DNA from: Crocinitomicaceae bacterium
Lineage (GTDB): Bacteria; Bacteroidota; Bacteroidia; Flavobacteriales_D; Sanyastnellaceae
Assembly (NCBI GenBank): GCA_020848015.1
Contig: JADLBA010000261.1
Location: forward strand, 1 to 14,923
Reading direction: 5' to 3'
Length of the DNA: 14,923 bases
Numbering within the stretch: the stretch's first letter is position 1; every line of letters begins with the position of its first letter. The notes beneath the pieces were generated by a model that saw nothing but the letters and a program-made list of their open reading frames with translations, had not been told where the DNA came from and did not search any database. Below are positions 5,839 to 13,761 of this stretch, one piece after another. The translations under genes were made by a program, and so were the position numbers.

Positions 5839-7083
5839 GTGAACGACCTAAGAATTATCGCGCTTACTCACAAAGAACTTCCGCTGGATTCCATCGGTAA
5901 ATTCCATGTTGCTCCAAGTGAAAGGGCTGTATTGCTGCAGTCCCTGAAGTTGCAGTTCGGTATGTCAGAAATCATGCTGCTTTCTACGTGCAACCGTGTT
6001 GAAATCATTTTCTGCCTTCCCCATTATGTATGTCCGGGCGTTACTTCGCAGATACTGTCAGCATTTGCTCCTCATCTTTCGTCCGATTTTATTCATCAGA
6101 CTGCTACCTGCTCCGAAAGATACAACGGCCCGGAAGCCATTCAGCATCTGCTGCGTGTAGCTTCCAGTCTGGAATCTGTTGTGATTGGAGAAAGGGAGAT
6201 TATTACCCAGCTTCGCAAAGCCTATGAAGAGTGTGAAGAACAGGGATTGACAGGAGACAACTTACGGCTGGTGATTAAACAATGTGTAAAGACCGCGAAG
6301 GAAATTTTTTCACATACAGACCTTGCCAAAAGACCTGTTTCTGTTGTGTCCCTGGCTTGGCAGCAGTTTCGCGATTATGGTCTGAAGAAAGAAGCAAGAA
6401 TATTGCTGATAGGTGCAGGACAGGTTATCCGAAATTTTTCTAAATTCCTTATCGAAAACGATTATTCGAATATTACAGTTGCCAATAGAACGCTTGCTCA
6501 TGCAGAAGAAATTGCCGGTTCATTCGGTGGGAAGAGTATGACTATGGAAGACCTTCCGCATTTCTCTGGTGGGTTTGATGCTTTGATAAGTTGTACAGCC
6601 GCTGATACTTCCATTATCAATAAAGAAATATATCTGCAGTTGCTGTCGGGAGAAAACGCACAAAAGTTAGTGATTGATCTTGCACTTCCTGCTGATATCG
6701 CCGAAGAGGTAACAAAAGAGTTCCCAATGATCTATATCGGGATGAATAAAATCAGAGAACTGGCCTCCGCCAATATGAGTTTTCGCGAAAAAGCACTTTC
6801 GGACTGTGATCCGATTATTGAGTCGGGTGTAAGAAAGTTTGAGCGCCTCTATAATGAACGGAAGGTTGAAAGAGCGATGAGGTCTATCCCTGATGCAATC
6901 AGAGAAATTCGCAATACTGCACTCGGATCCGTTTTTGAAAAAGACCTCGAAAATCTCGATGAAAATTCGAGAGAAATACTCAATAAGATTCTTCATTATA
7001 TGGAAAAGAAATATATTTCAGTTCCAATGAAGATGGCAAGGGAGGTTCTTTTAGATTCAGTATCAAAGAATTCAAAAAATTGA
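5839..7083 (+). CDS. hemA: Glutamyl-tRNA reductase
   Basis: First committed step of C5-pathway tetrapyrrole synthesis: NADPH-dependent reduction of glutamyl-tRNA(Glu) to glutamate-1-semialdehyde in the cytoplasm. The GTG start at 5839 gives 414 residues beginning MNDLRIIALTHKELPL, where the family normally begins. The longer TTG start (5812) lies inside the promoter motif. The catalytic domain has MLLSTCNRVEI (46-56) with nucleophile Cys51 and VVIGEREI (114-121). The NADPH domain has ILLIGAGQV (188-196) and VANRT (214-218). The C-terminal helical dimerisation region covers about 310-410. The usual GAGEM reads GAGQV here. The stop codon overlaps the hemC start. No glutamate-1-semialdehyde aminotransferase gene is in the window. 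Confidence 0.95.
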   Translation: MNDLRIIALTHKELPLDSIGKFHVAPSERAVLLQSLKLQFGMSEIMLLSTCNRVEIIFCLPHYVCPGVTSQILSAFAPHLSSDFIHQTATCSERYNGPEAIQHLLRVASSLESVVIGEREIITQLRKAYEECEEQGLTGDNLRLVIKQCVKTAKEIFSHTDLAKRPVSVVSLAWQQFRDYGLKKEARILLIGAGQVIRNFSKFLIENDYSNITVANRTLAHAEEIAGSFGGKSMTMEDLPHFSGGFDALISCTAADTSIINKEIYLQLLSGENAQKLVIDLALPADIAEEVTKEFPMIYIGMNKIRELASANMSFREKALSDCDPIIESGVRKFERLYNERKVERAMRSIPDAIREIRNTALGSVFEKDLENLDENSREILNKILHYMEKKYISVPMKMAREVLLDSVSKNSKN

Positions 7084-7985
7084 ATCAGAAAATTGTTATT
7101 GGCACAAGAGGAAGCGATCTCGCCCTCTTGCAAGCCCGTCATATCCAAGCTCAACTGAGTGAACGGGGTTTTGAATCAAAAATAAGTATCATTACAACGA
7201 AGGGTGATGCAATCCAAAATCTGAGCTTTGATAAGATCGAGGGCAAAGGGTTTTTTACTAAAGAACTCGAAGAAGCCCTGTTGAATAGAGAGATTGACTT
7301 GGCCGTTCATTCGCACAAAGACCTCGAGACAAGTATGCCGGAAGAACTTGCGATTGCCGCTGTCAGCGAACGCCAGGGAACCGGCGATCTGTTGCTGATC
7401 CGCCGCGAAAAAGTGGAGGCGGGAAAAAAATTCTCTCTACAGGAGAATCCGGTAATAGGTACATCTTCTTCGAGAAGAAAAGCGCTGATGAAACACTTCA
7501 GGTCTGATGCAGCTATGAAAGATATTCGTGGCAATGTACCGACAAGACTGCAAAAACTTCGAAACGGAGATTTTGACGCAATTCTGCTTGCTGCTGCCGG
7601 TGTGGAAAGGTTGAATCTTGACCTGTCTGATCTGTACGTTGTGAAATTGGCACCAGAGGAATTTGTTCCGGCTCCAGCTCAAGGTGTGCTCGCTGTTCAG
7701 TGCCGGAGCAACGATGCTGATCTTATAAAAATATTATCATTAATAGACAATGGCAGCTCGCGTGAACTGGTAGAAATTGAGAGAAAGGTTCTCAGTCTTT
7801 TAGAAGGTGGTTGCCAGTTGCCATTGGGCGTATATGCATTGAAAGACAATGCAGGTTTTGAGGTGCATGTCGCTTATGCAACATCATGGGAAAAGCCATT
7901 GCGCAACCTTACATTCGTTGCAGATAGTAGTAGAGGTCTTGCAGAATTGATTGTAGAAGAATTGCGAAAACAGCCTTTCGCATAA
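7080..7985 (+). CDS. hemC: Porphobilinogen deaminase (hydroxymethylbilane synthase)
   Basis: Joins four porphobilinogens into the linear tetrapyrrole hydroxymethylbilane. It has 301 residues and complete family motifs: IGTRGSDLALLQA (7-19), AVHSHKDLET (75-84) with catalytic Asp81, GTSSSRRKA (127-135), DIRGNVPTRLQKL (148-160), and EGGCQLPLG (242-250) with Cys245, which carries the dipyrromethane cofactor. The His in 'HSHKD' replaces the more common Met or Leu. The only sensible start is TTG at 7080, sharing bases with the hemA stop (TTGA overlap), which suggests translational coupling. Its product goes straight to HemD, encoded next. Confidence 0.96.
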   Translation: MNQKIVIGTRGSDLALLQARHIQAQLSERGFESKISIITTKGDAIQNLSFDKIEGKGFFTKELEEALLNREIDLAVHSHKDLETSMPEELAIAAVSERQGTGDLLLIRREKVEAGKKFSLQENPVIGTSSSRRKALMKHFRSDAAMKDIRGNVPTRLQKLRNGDFDAILLAAAGVERLNLDLSDLYVVKLAPEEFVPAPAQGVLAVQCRSNDADLIKILSLIDNGSSRELVEIERKVLSLLEGGCQLPLGVYALKDNAGFEVHVAYATSWEKPLRNLTFVADSSRGLAELIVEELRKQPFA

Positions 7986-8021
7986 GAATTTTCCGGATTT
8001 CCGGAGTTGATGCTGACAAAT

Positions 8022-8693
8022 ATGAATAGAAAAAAAATATTTATCTCAAGAGACCTTGACGAGGATAATCATCTTATTGTAACGCTGAAAAATGAGGGCT
8101 ACGAAGTAGAGACACGAGCGCTGACTAAAACATTTGCGGTTGATTTTGATTCATCAATTTTTCCCACTGTTGATTGGATATTCTTCTCTTCAAAAAACAG
8201 TGTTGAGTTTTTCTTTAAAAAAAATCTGGCAGTGGGAAAAGCCCGGCTGGCCGCTATCGGACAAGGTACTGCTAAGGTACTTTCAAAATACGGGACTGTC
8301 GGATTCATCGGTCAGACTAATAAGACCGAAGAAGTAGCGAGAGATTTTGCCAGGAAGGCGGGAAAATCAGTGGTGCTTTTTCCGATGTCTGATCGTTCTC
8401 TGAGAACAGTTCAGCGAGCGATGCCTGAAGAGCAGGTTCACGATCTGATTGTGTATCGCACAGAAGAGAGAGGCTTTTCAGTCGGAAACCATGATGTTCT
8501 CGTATTCACAAGCCCGTCCAATGCGGAGGCATTCCTTTCAGCCAACACTATTGGTGAGCAACAGAAAGTAGTCGCTTTCGGTAAGAGTACGGGAGCATTT
8601 CTTAGCAACAATGGCATTCGGCGTGTTCATATCAGCAAGGGAACTTCTGACGAGGCCATTGTGAGTGCAATAAAAAAGGCACTCGATAGTTAA
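8022..8693 (+). CDS. hemD: Uroporphyrinogen-III synthase
   Basis: Cyclises hydroxymethylbilane with inversion of ring D. This family is poorly conserved, so the call rests on fold pattern and operon position. The start IFISRDL (6-12), the DWIFFSSKNSVEFFF block (51-65), AAIGQGTAKVL (77-87), VVLFPMSDRS (117-126), VYRTEE (144-149), VLVFTSPSNAEAF (159-171) and the closing VVAFGKSTGAFL (183-194) are typical. ATG 8022 gives 223 residues beginning MNRKKIFISR. Another ATG at 8010 (in frame, +4 residues), preceded at 3 bp by GGAG, is an alternative. It follows hemC by 36 bp. hemB and hemE are not nearby. Confidence 0.88.
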   Translation: MNRKKIFISRDLDEDNHLIVTLKNEGYEVETRALTKTFAVDFDSSIFPTVDWIFFSSKNSVEFFFKKNLAVGKARLAAIGQGTAKVLSKYGTVGFIGQTNKTEEVARDFARKAGKSVVLFPMSDRSLRTVQRAMPEEQVHDLIVYRTEERGFSVGNHDVLVFTSPSNAEAFLSANTIGEQQKVVAFGKSTGAFLSNNGIRRVHISKGTSDEAIVSAIKKALDS

Positions 8694-8714
8694 TCTGACT
8701 TTTCAAAGCCTTTT

Positions 8715-8722
8715 TATCTTTC
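8715..8722 (+). promoter_or_regulatory. Possible -7 element before the PorV/PorQ-like gene
   Basis: TATCTTTC matches TAnnTTTG except for the last base and ends 5 bp before the ATG at 8728. There is no -33 match. The gene may instead be read through from hemD, 34 bp upstream. Confidence 0.25.
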
Positions 8723-8727
8723 GACCG

Positions 8728-9894
8728 ATGTTTTCCTGCCCTCTGCCGTCTCTCTTTTTTATACTGCTGTTGTTTCAGGGCGGTTCTGTTTTTTCTCAGA
8801 CAACATCTGCTGAAACAGACAAAACTCCTAAGTACGCCAATGAATTTCTCAATATCGGAGTGGGAGCCAGGGCGCAGGGTATGTCGCTCGCACAGGTTGC
8901 CAGCGTTAGCGATGTAACTTCCGGATACTGGAACCCAGCGGGTCTTACTTCACTGAAAAGCGATTTACAGGCTGCTGCTATGCACTCTGAATATTTCGCG
9001 GGTATTGCGAAGTACGATTACGCTGCGCTGGCCAAAAAGATAGACACTATAAGCGCTGTTTCTTTTTCAGTAATTCGCTTTGGCGTTGATGATATTCCGA
9101 ATACGATTGATCTTATTGATCCTGGGGGAAATGTCAATTACGATAGGATCACCACCTTCAGTGCAGTTGATTATGCTTTTATCCTGAGCTACGGACGCAA
9201 AGGGATGCCGTGGAAAAAAGCAGTTGCTGAAAGGGGAGTAGCCGCCATTTCAGCCTTACCCATAGAAGGCTTTCGGTGGGGAATCAATGCAAAAGTCCTT
9301 TACCGGCATATAGGAGATTTTGCAAAAGCCTGGGGTTTTGGTGTTGATGCCGGTGTTCAGTTGGGAGTTAAAAAGTGGCTTTTTGGAGCGGTTGCCAAAG
9401 ACATCACTTCTACCTTCAGCGCTTGGTCCTATTCTCTTGATGACCGCACCAGAGAAGTGTTTCAGCAAACAGGAAATGAAATTCCATCCAACGGTCTTGA
9501 AGTTGCATTACCGAGGGTTGTTCTCGGCGCAGGAAGAGGTTTTCATCTAAAAAAAATCAGCATTCTTGCGGAAATTAACTCCACTTTTACTACCGATGGA
9601 AAAAGAAATACTCTGGTATCTTCCAATCCTGTAAGCATTGATCCAGGAATCGGAGTAGAAGTGGGATACAACAATGTAATATTTCTGCGCCTTGGTGCCG
9701 GAAACATTCAAAGAGTAAAGGATTTCGACGAAAGTGAATCGTTAACTTTTCAACCGAACCTTGGCATCGGACTGCGCATTAAGCGGCTGTATATCGACTA
9801 TGCATTGTCCGATATAGGAAACGTGTCAGATGTCCTCTATAGCAATGTTTTCTCGCTTCAGCTTGATATATACAAGTCAGCGAAAAAGTTGTAG
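8728..9894 (+). CDS. PorV/PorQ-family outer-membrane beta-barrel protein
   Basis: 388-residue outer-membrane protein of the FadL-like PorV/PorQ group, whose best-known members are the PorV and PorQ subunits of the type IX secretion system. Visible features: a hydrophobic signal peptide (1-24, ending VFSQ), then the family signature PKYANEFLNIGVGARAQGMS (34-53). DVTSGYWNPAGL (62-73) follows, then a series of amphipathic strand-like segments to the C-terminus (YIDYALSDIG, VFSLQLDIYK). Whether it is the true secretion-system PorV or one of the paralogues common in Bacteroidota cannot be decided here; no other por gene is present. It sits 34 bp after hemD on the same strand and converges on ctaA. 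Confidence 0.8.
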   Translation: MFSCPLPSLFFILLLFQGGSVFSQTTSAETDKTPKYANEFLNIGVGARAQGMSLAQVASVSDVTSGYWNPAGLTSLKSDLQAAAMHSEYFAGIAKYDYAALAKKIDTISAVSFSVIRFGVDDIPNTIDLIDPGGNVNYDRITTFSAVDYAFILSYGRKGMPWKKAVAERGVAAISALPIEGFRWGINAKVLYRHIGDFAKAWGFGVDAGVQLGVKKWLFGAVAKDITSTFSAWSYSLDDRTREVFQQTGNEIPSNGLEVALPRVVLGAGRGFHLKKISILAEINSTFTTDGKRNTLVSSNPVSIDPGIGVEVGYNNVIFLRLGAGNIQRVKDFDESESLTFQPNLGIGLRIKRLYIDYALSDIGNVSDVLYSNVFSLQLDIYKSAKKL

Positions 9895-9919
9895 AGCTTC
9901 GATATTCACACTTTTTTCG
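9881..9919. terminator. Weak bidirectional terminator candidate between convergent genes
   Basis: CGAAAAAG (9881-9888, inside the end of the PorV/PorQ-like gene) can pair with CTTTTTTCG (9911-9919) with one bulge, leaving a 22-nt loop and U-runs on both strands. The stem is AT-rich and the loop long, so this is tentative. The 26-bp gap offers nothing better. Confidence 0.25.
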
Positions 9920-9920
9920 A

Positions 9921-10952
9921 TCAGATAGGTTTCACCCTTTTTCCTGAAATTATTAGAAGATGTACCTGAATTCCAAACAACACAACCGCAAACAGCAAAT
10001 GAACCGGTTGCATCAGTGATGGCATGGAGAAGTAGGCGAGAATAACACCCGCTACAATTTCGAACACGGTTATTGCAATCATCCAATTGATCCATTTTTC
10101 TTTTATTCCCTGACTGACCATGGAATAATAAATGAAACAACAGACAAGTACTACGAGGATGGAAAAGCTCCTGTGAACCTTGAAAATGACAGGCATCATC
10201 TCTATCCACTGTGACCGGTCAGCGACAATTTCAGTCACCAGATCAATTTCTTCCCGAACCTGTGTCCCCAGCAATATCTGAAGAAAAGTCAACAATAGTG
10301 AAAGCCATAGGCCCGCTTTCAGCATTGTGCCGAACGATTGTTCGGTTTTACCAGGCTGTATCCGGTAAATAATTGCAACAAGAAAAATTATAATACCGAG
10401 AGAGCCGATCATGTGCAGAGTGATGCTATCTACACTCAGGTTCCCGTCAACGACTAACTTGCCTAGCCAGGCTTCAAAGCCTATAAGTAAAAGAGTTCCG
10501 AGCGATAGCAATAGAGTACCCGCATCGTTCATTTTCCGGTATCTACTGTATGCAAGGATGCTCATAGCAATGACAGGTATTACAAAAAAGGCCGTACATA
10601 ATCTGTTGATGTATTCGGTCCAGGTCTTTGCGGGGTTAAATTCAGCGTGATCATGTTTTTCGTATTTCTTCCATTGAGACCGGTCAAAATCAGCTTTCGC
10701 TGTGATATTGACGGAAGCAACCCACAGGGTATCATTTAAAATAACCATTTGACCGGGGTTAAATATTTTTCCTTCTCTGAAGGTGATTACTTCGGCGTTG
10801 GCAGGAGGTACCAAATAGCCAAAACAGGTAGGCCAGTCAGGGCATCCCATTCCACTTCCGGTAACGCGCACAATGCTTCCGGCAACAATTACAATATAAA
10901 CGGCGATCAGCGAGATTTTTGCAAAAAGCAATAGTTTTCCGGGAGTGTTCAT
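9921..10952 (-). CDS. ctaA: Heme A synthase (COX15/CtaA family)
   Basis: Oxidises the C8 methyl group of heme O to give heme A for cytochrome c oxidase; polytopic inner-membrane protein. The 343 residues hold about eight membrane helices. The first helix ends in IVRVTGSGMGCPDWPTCFG (27-45), the family signature with a Cys37/Cys43 pair at the outer face. A long first outer loop (~45-110) follows. The heme-ligand histidines of helices IV, VI and VIII are present (His180 in ITLHMIG, His260 in FKVHRSF, His318 in QPVHLLF). The helix II motif, normally E-x-x-H-R, reads EYINR, with Asn116 in place of His. The gene is divergent from relA/spoT (72 bp gap) and convergent with the PorV/PorQ-like gene. 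Heme made with hemACD products would be its ultimate substrate. Confidence 0.93.
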   Translation of the reverse strand: MNTPGKLLLFAKISLIAVYIVIVAGSIVRVTGSGMGCPDWPTCFGYLVPPANAEVITFREGKIFNPGQMVILNDTLWVASVNITAKADFDRSQWKKYEKHDHAEFNPAKTWTEYINRLCTAFFVIPVIAMSILAYSRYRKMNDAGTLLLSLGTLLLIGFEAWLGKLVVDGNLSVDSITLHMIGSLGIIIFLVAIIYRIQPGKTEQSFGTMLKAGLWLSLLLTFLQILLGTQVREEIDLVTEIVADRSQWIEMMPVIFKVHRSFSILVVLVCCFIYYSMVSQGIKEKWINWMIAITVFEIVAGVILAYFSMPSLMQPVHLLFAVVLFGIQVHLLIISGKRVKPI

Positions 10953-10956
10953 GGCC

Positions 10957-10964
10957 CGAAGTTA
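10957..10964 (-). promoter_or_regulatory. Possible ctaA -7 element
   Basis: Minus-strand TAACTTCG, one mismatch from TAnnTTTG, ends 4 bp before the ctaA ATG (10952-10950). It lies in the 72-bp divergent region shared with relA/spoT. Confidence 0.3.
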
Positions 10965-11006
10965 CGCAAGAACGAAGGGGGCGCGCTTTTATAGGTTCGC
11001 AATGAT

Positions 11007-11014
11007 TAAATTTG
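11007..11014 (+). promoter_or_regulatory. relA/spoT promoter -7 element
   Basis: TAAATTTG matches TAnnTTTG perfectly and ends 10 bp before the ATG at 11025, implying a leader of about 5 nt. Upstream there is only a TTTT (10987-10990) near the -33 position. Confidence 0.5.
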
Positions 11015-11024
11015 TCCTTGAAAT

Positions 11025-13241
11025 ATGCAAAAAGTCCGTATTGAAATAGAAGAAGAAAACAGGGAAATACTTCGGCGGTACCGCGGTCTTTTGCGGGTTA
11101 GCCAAAGATCCCGCTCAAGGGCTGATAAGCTCCGGATCCGAAAAGCCTTCGAGATAGCGATGGAGGCTCACAAAGATATGCGCCGTAAGAGTGGCGAGCC
11201 GTACATCTACCATCCGTTGGCTGTGGCTAAGATATGTGCTGAAGAGTTGGGTCTCGATACGCTGAGCATCGTTTGCGCCTTGCTGCACGATACCGTTGAG
11301 GATACCGATATTACCCTGGATGATATTCAAAATCTTTTCGGAAAGAAAGAGCGAACGATCATAGACGGGCTGACAAAAATTTCCAGCGTCTTTGATCATA
11401 CCAGTAGTGTGCAGGCAGAGAGTTTTCGCAAAATGCTGCTGACACTGAGCGATGATGTACGCGTGATTCTGATCAAACTCGCTGACCGGCTTCACAACAT
11501 GAGAACTCTCGAACACATGGCGAGAGAAAAACAGTTGAAAATATCCAGCGAGACCTTGTTTATGTATGCTCCCCTTGCACACCGGTTGGGGTTGTATAAC
11601 GTAAAATCGGAACTCGAAGACCTTGCCCTGAAGGCAAAAGAACCGGAGACTTATGAAGAAATTGTAAGTAAGCTCCAAAAGACACAGGCGGTGAGAACCC
11701 GTTTTATCAATGCATTTACCCTTCCCATTCGTCGTGCTCTGGATAAGCAGGGAATGAAGTATGAGATCAAGAGCCGCCCAAAATCTGTTTTCTCTATCTG
11801 GAATAAAATCCATAAAAAAGGTGTCCCTTTTGAAGAAATCTACGACCTGTTCGCCATCCGGATTATTCTTGATACCGACCCGGAAAATGAAAAGGCGGAT
11901 TGCTGGAGAGTTTACTCTATTGTTACTGATTATTACCAGCCCAGTCCCGAAAGACTCCGCGACTGGATCAGTATGCCAAAAGCTTCGGGCTACGAATCAT
12001 TGCACACTACTGTAATGTCGCCTACAGGGAAGTGGGTAGAAGTCCAGATTCGCTCATTGAGAATGGATGATCTTGCAGAAAGAGGATATGCCGCTCACTG
12101 GAAGTACAAAGACTCTCCTGAATCTCCTGAAAATAAATTGGACAGATGGCTTTCACAAGTCAGGGAAGTTCTTGAAAATTCGAGTGAAAATGCTATTGAA
12201 TTCATAGATAATTTTAAACTATCTCTTTTTTCCGAAGAAATTTATGTATTCACTCCCGATGGTGAACTGAAAAGCCTCCCCGTCGGTGCTACTGCATTGG
12301 ATTTTGCCTTTTATATCCACTCTCAGATCGGCTATCAGTGTATCGGCGCTAAGGTAAATTTCAAACTGGTACCTCTCAGTCACCAGCTTAGAAGCGGAGA
12401 TCAGGTGGAGATACTTACAAGCAAAAAACAGCGCCCAAAAGAAGATTGGCTCAATATAGTAGTGACAGCGAGTGCCCGTCAAAAAATAAAGAATGCACTC
12501 AAGGAAGAAAAGAAGGCAATCGCAGAAGATGGAAAGGAAATGCTAAAGCGGCGATTCTCTCACATGAAGATTGATTGGCTGAGTGCTAATATTGATGAAT
12601 TAGTCAAACATTACAACACCGACTCTTCGCTGGAACTATACTACAGGATAGCTAAGGGTAATATTGACATTAAAAAACTCAAAGGATTTCAAGTCGAAAA
12701 CGGAAGAATTTTTTTTGAAAGAAAGGAACAACCTGAGCGAATCAGTGAAAATACTTATGTTCAATCAGCGCCATCGAAAGATGAAACATTGCTGATCGGC
12801 GATGAAAAACAAAAGGTTGATTTTACACTTGCCTCCTGCTGCAATCCGATTGCCGGCGACGAAGTGTTCGGTTTTATTACTGTAAGCGACGGAATAAAAA
12901 TTCATCGTACCAATTGCCCAAATGCACATGAACTGATGAGTAAATACGCCTATCGTGTGATCAAAGCGAGATGGAGCAGCAAGGAGATGGTACAGTTTGA
13001 AGTGGGGCTCCGGTTTAGCGGAATTGACGATGTCGGACTTGTACAGAAGATTACAAACATTATCTCGACAGATATGAACGTGAACATGAAAGCAATATCT
13101 TTCGAGGCAAATGATGGTATTTTTCAGGGAAAAGTGGTTGTGTTGGTGCATGATACTGAACACCTGAACTCATTAATGGATCGTCTGAAAGCAATTGATG
13201 GCCTGCTGACAGTAGATCGTATTGAAAGCGAATTTGCCTGA
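11025..13241 (+). CDS. relA/spoT: Bifunctional (p)ppGpp synthetase/hydrolase (Rel/SpoT homologue)
   Basis: Long RSH enzyme of 738 residues that makes and degrades (p)ppGpp in response to starvation. The HD hydrolase domain (~40-200) is intact: YIYHPLAVA (60-68), ALLHDTVEDTD (85-95) with the His-Asp pair and downstream acidic residues, and KLADRLHNMRT (151-161). The synthetase domain (~235-360) has RPKSVFSIWNKI (251-262), YDLFAIRIILD (273-283), ERLRDWISMPKASGYESLHTTV (309-330) and EVQIRS (339-344). Its RLRD resembles the RxKD loop of bifunctional enzymes, unlike the ExDD of hydrolase-dead RelA. A TGS domain (~405-466), a Cys-rich domain (FTLASCCNPIAGDEV, and HRTNCPNAH at 627-635) and a C-terminal ACT domain (~655-735) complete it. 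Confidence 0.97.
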   Translation: MQKVRIEIEEENREILRRYRGLLRVSQRSRSRADKLRIRKAFEIAMEAHKDMRRKSGEPYIYHPLAVAKICAEELGLDTLSIVCALLHDTVEDTDITLDDIQNLFGKKERTIIDGLTKISSVFDHTSSVQAESFRKMLLTLSDDVRVILIKLADRLHNMRTLEHMAREKQLKISSETLFMYAPLAHRLGLYNVKSELEDLALKAKEPETYEEIVSKLQKTQAVRTRFINAFTLPIRRALDKQGMKYEIKSRPKSVFSIWNKIHKKGVPFEEIYDLFAIRIILDTDPENEKADCWRVYSIVTDYYQPSPERLRDWISMPKASGYESLHTTVMSPTGKWVEVQIRSLRMDDLAERGYAAHWKYKDSPESPENKLDRWLSQVREVLENSSENAIEFIDNFKLSLFSEEIYVFTPDGELKSLPVGATALDFAFYIHSQIGYQCIGAKVNFKLVPLSHQLRSGDQVEILTSKKQRPKEDWLNIVVTASARQKIKNALKEEKKAIAEDGKEMLKRRFSHMKIDWLSANIDELVKHYNTDSSLELYYRIAKGNIDIKKLKGFQVENGRIFFERKEQPERISENTYVQSAPSKDETLLIGDEKQKVDFTLASCCNPIAGDEVFGFITVSDGIKIHRTNCPNAHELMSKYAYRVIKARWSSKEMVQFEVGLRFSGIDDVGLVQKITNIISTDMNVNMKAISFEANDGIFQGKVVVLVHDTEHLNSLMDRLKAIDGLLTVDRIESEFA

Positions 13242-13291
13242 TGTACGGAGAGCATATTCCCTCTTTTTTTTAGGATGATTTTTCGCCACTC

Positions 13292-13322
13292 TTGCAATAC
13301 CTGTATATTTACCCGACCTTTG
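13292..13322 (+). promoter_or_regulatory. Promoter of the Fur-family gene
   Basis: TTG (13292-13294), 20 bp, then GACCTTTG (13315-13322), one mismatch from TAnnTTTG. The element ends 4 bp before the ATG at 13327, so the mRNA would be nearly leaderless. The GACCTTTGCAC string is identical to that before hemA. Confidence 0.5.
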
Positions 13323-13326
13323 CACA

Positions 13327-13761
13327 ATGAGTGTCATTGACATACAGGAAAAAGTCAGGGAGATTTTTACTGCGTACCTCGAAAAGAATAAACACAGAAA
13401 AACTCCTGAGCGCTATGCTATTCTTCGCGAAATTTATGACTATCCCGGTCACTTTGATATTGAGACGCTATATACGAATATGAAAAATAAAAAGTACCGC
13501 GTTTCAAGGGCTACTTTGTATAATACGATAGATCTGCTTCTTGCATGCAACCTGGTGAGAAAAAATCAGTTTGGGCAAAACAGTTCGCATTTTGAAAAAG
13601 CCTATCAGAACCAGCAGCACGATCATATTATTCTAATTGACAGCGGACAGGTAATTGAATTTTGCGATCCGAGGATACAGAATATTAAATCTACATTGGA
13701 AGATATTTTCGGTCTTGAAATTATACATCACTCCCTCAATTTTTATGGACGGAAGAAATGA
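13327..13761 (+). CDS. Fur-family transcriptional regulator without CxxC zinc motifs
   Basis: 144-residue metal-dependent repressor family protein, cytoplasmic and dimeric. The N-terminal winged helix is clear: KTPERYAILREIY (25-37), GHFDIETLY (41-49), and the recognition helix YRVSRATLYNTIDLL (57-71). The dimerisation half has HFEKAY (88-93) and QHDHIILIDSGQVIEFCDPRI (97-117), retaining likely regulatory-site ligands His42, His88, Glu90, His98, His100, Glu111 and His134/135. The first structural-zinc CxxC, normally in 'ICLDCG', reads 'ILIDSG', and the C-terminal CxxC is absent; the only cysteines are 74 and 113. Whether it senses iron, zinc, manganese or peroxide cannot be told. Its stop overlaps the next start by ATGA, so it is co-translated with a putative outer-membrane protein. 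Confidence 0.88.
   Translation: MSVIDIQEKVREIFTAYLEKNKHRKTPERYAILREIYDYPGHFDIETLYTNMKNKKYRVSRATLYNTIDLLLACNLVRKNQFGQNSSHFEKAYQNQQHDHIILIDSGQVIEFCDPRIQNIKSTLEDIFGLEIIHHSLNFYGRKK

Noticed and set aside
11115..11813. 232-codon open frame on the minus strand inside relA/spoT
   Set aside because: It lies wholly opposite a clearly conserved coding frame, shows no recognisable domain, and looks like a codon-bias shadow.
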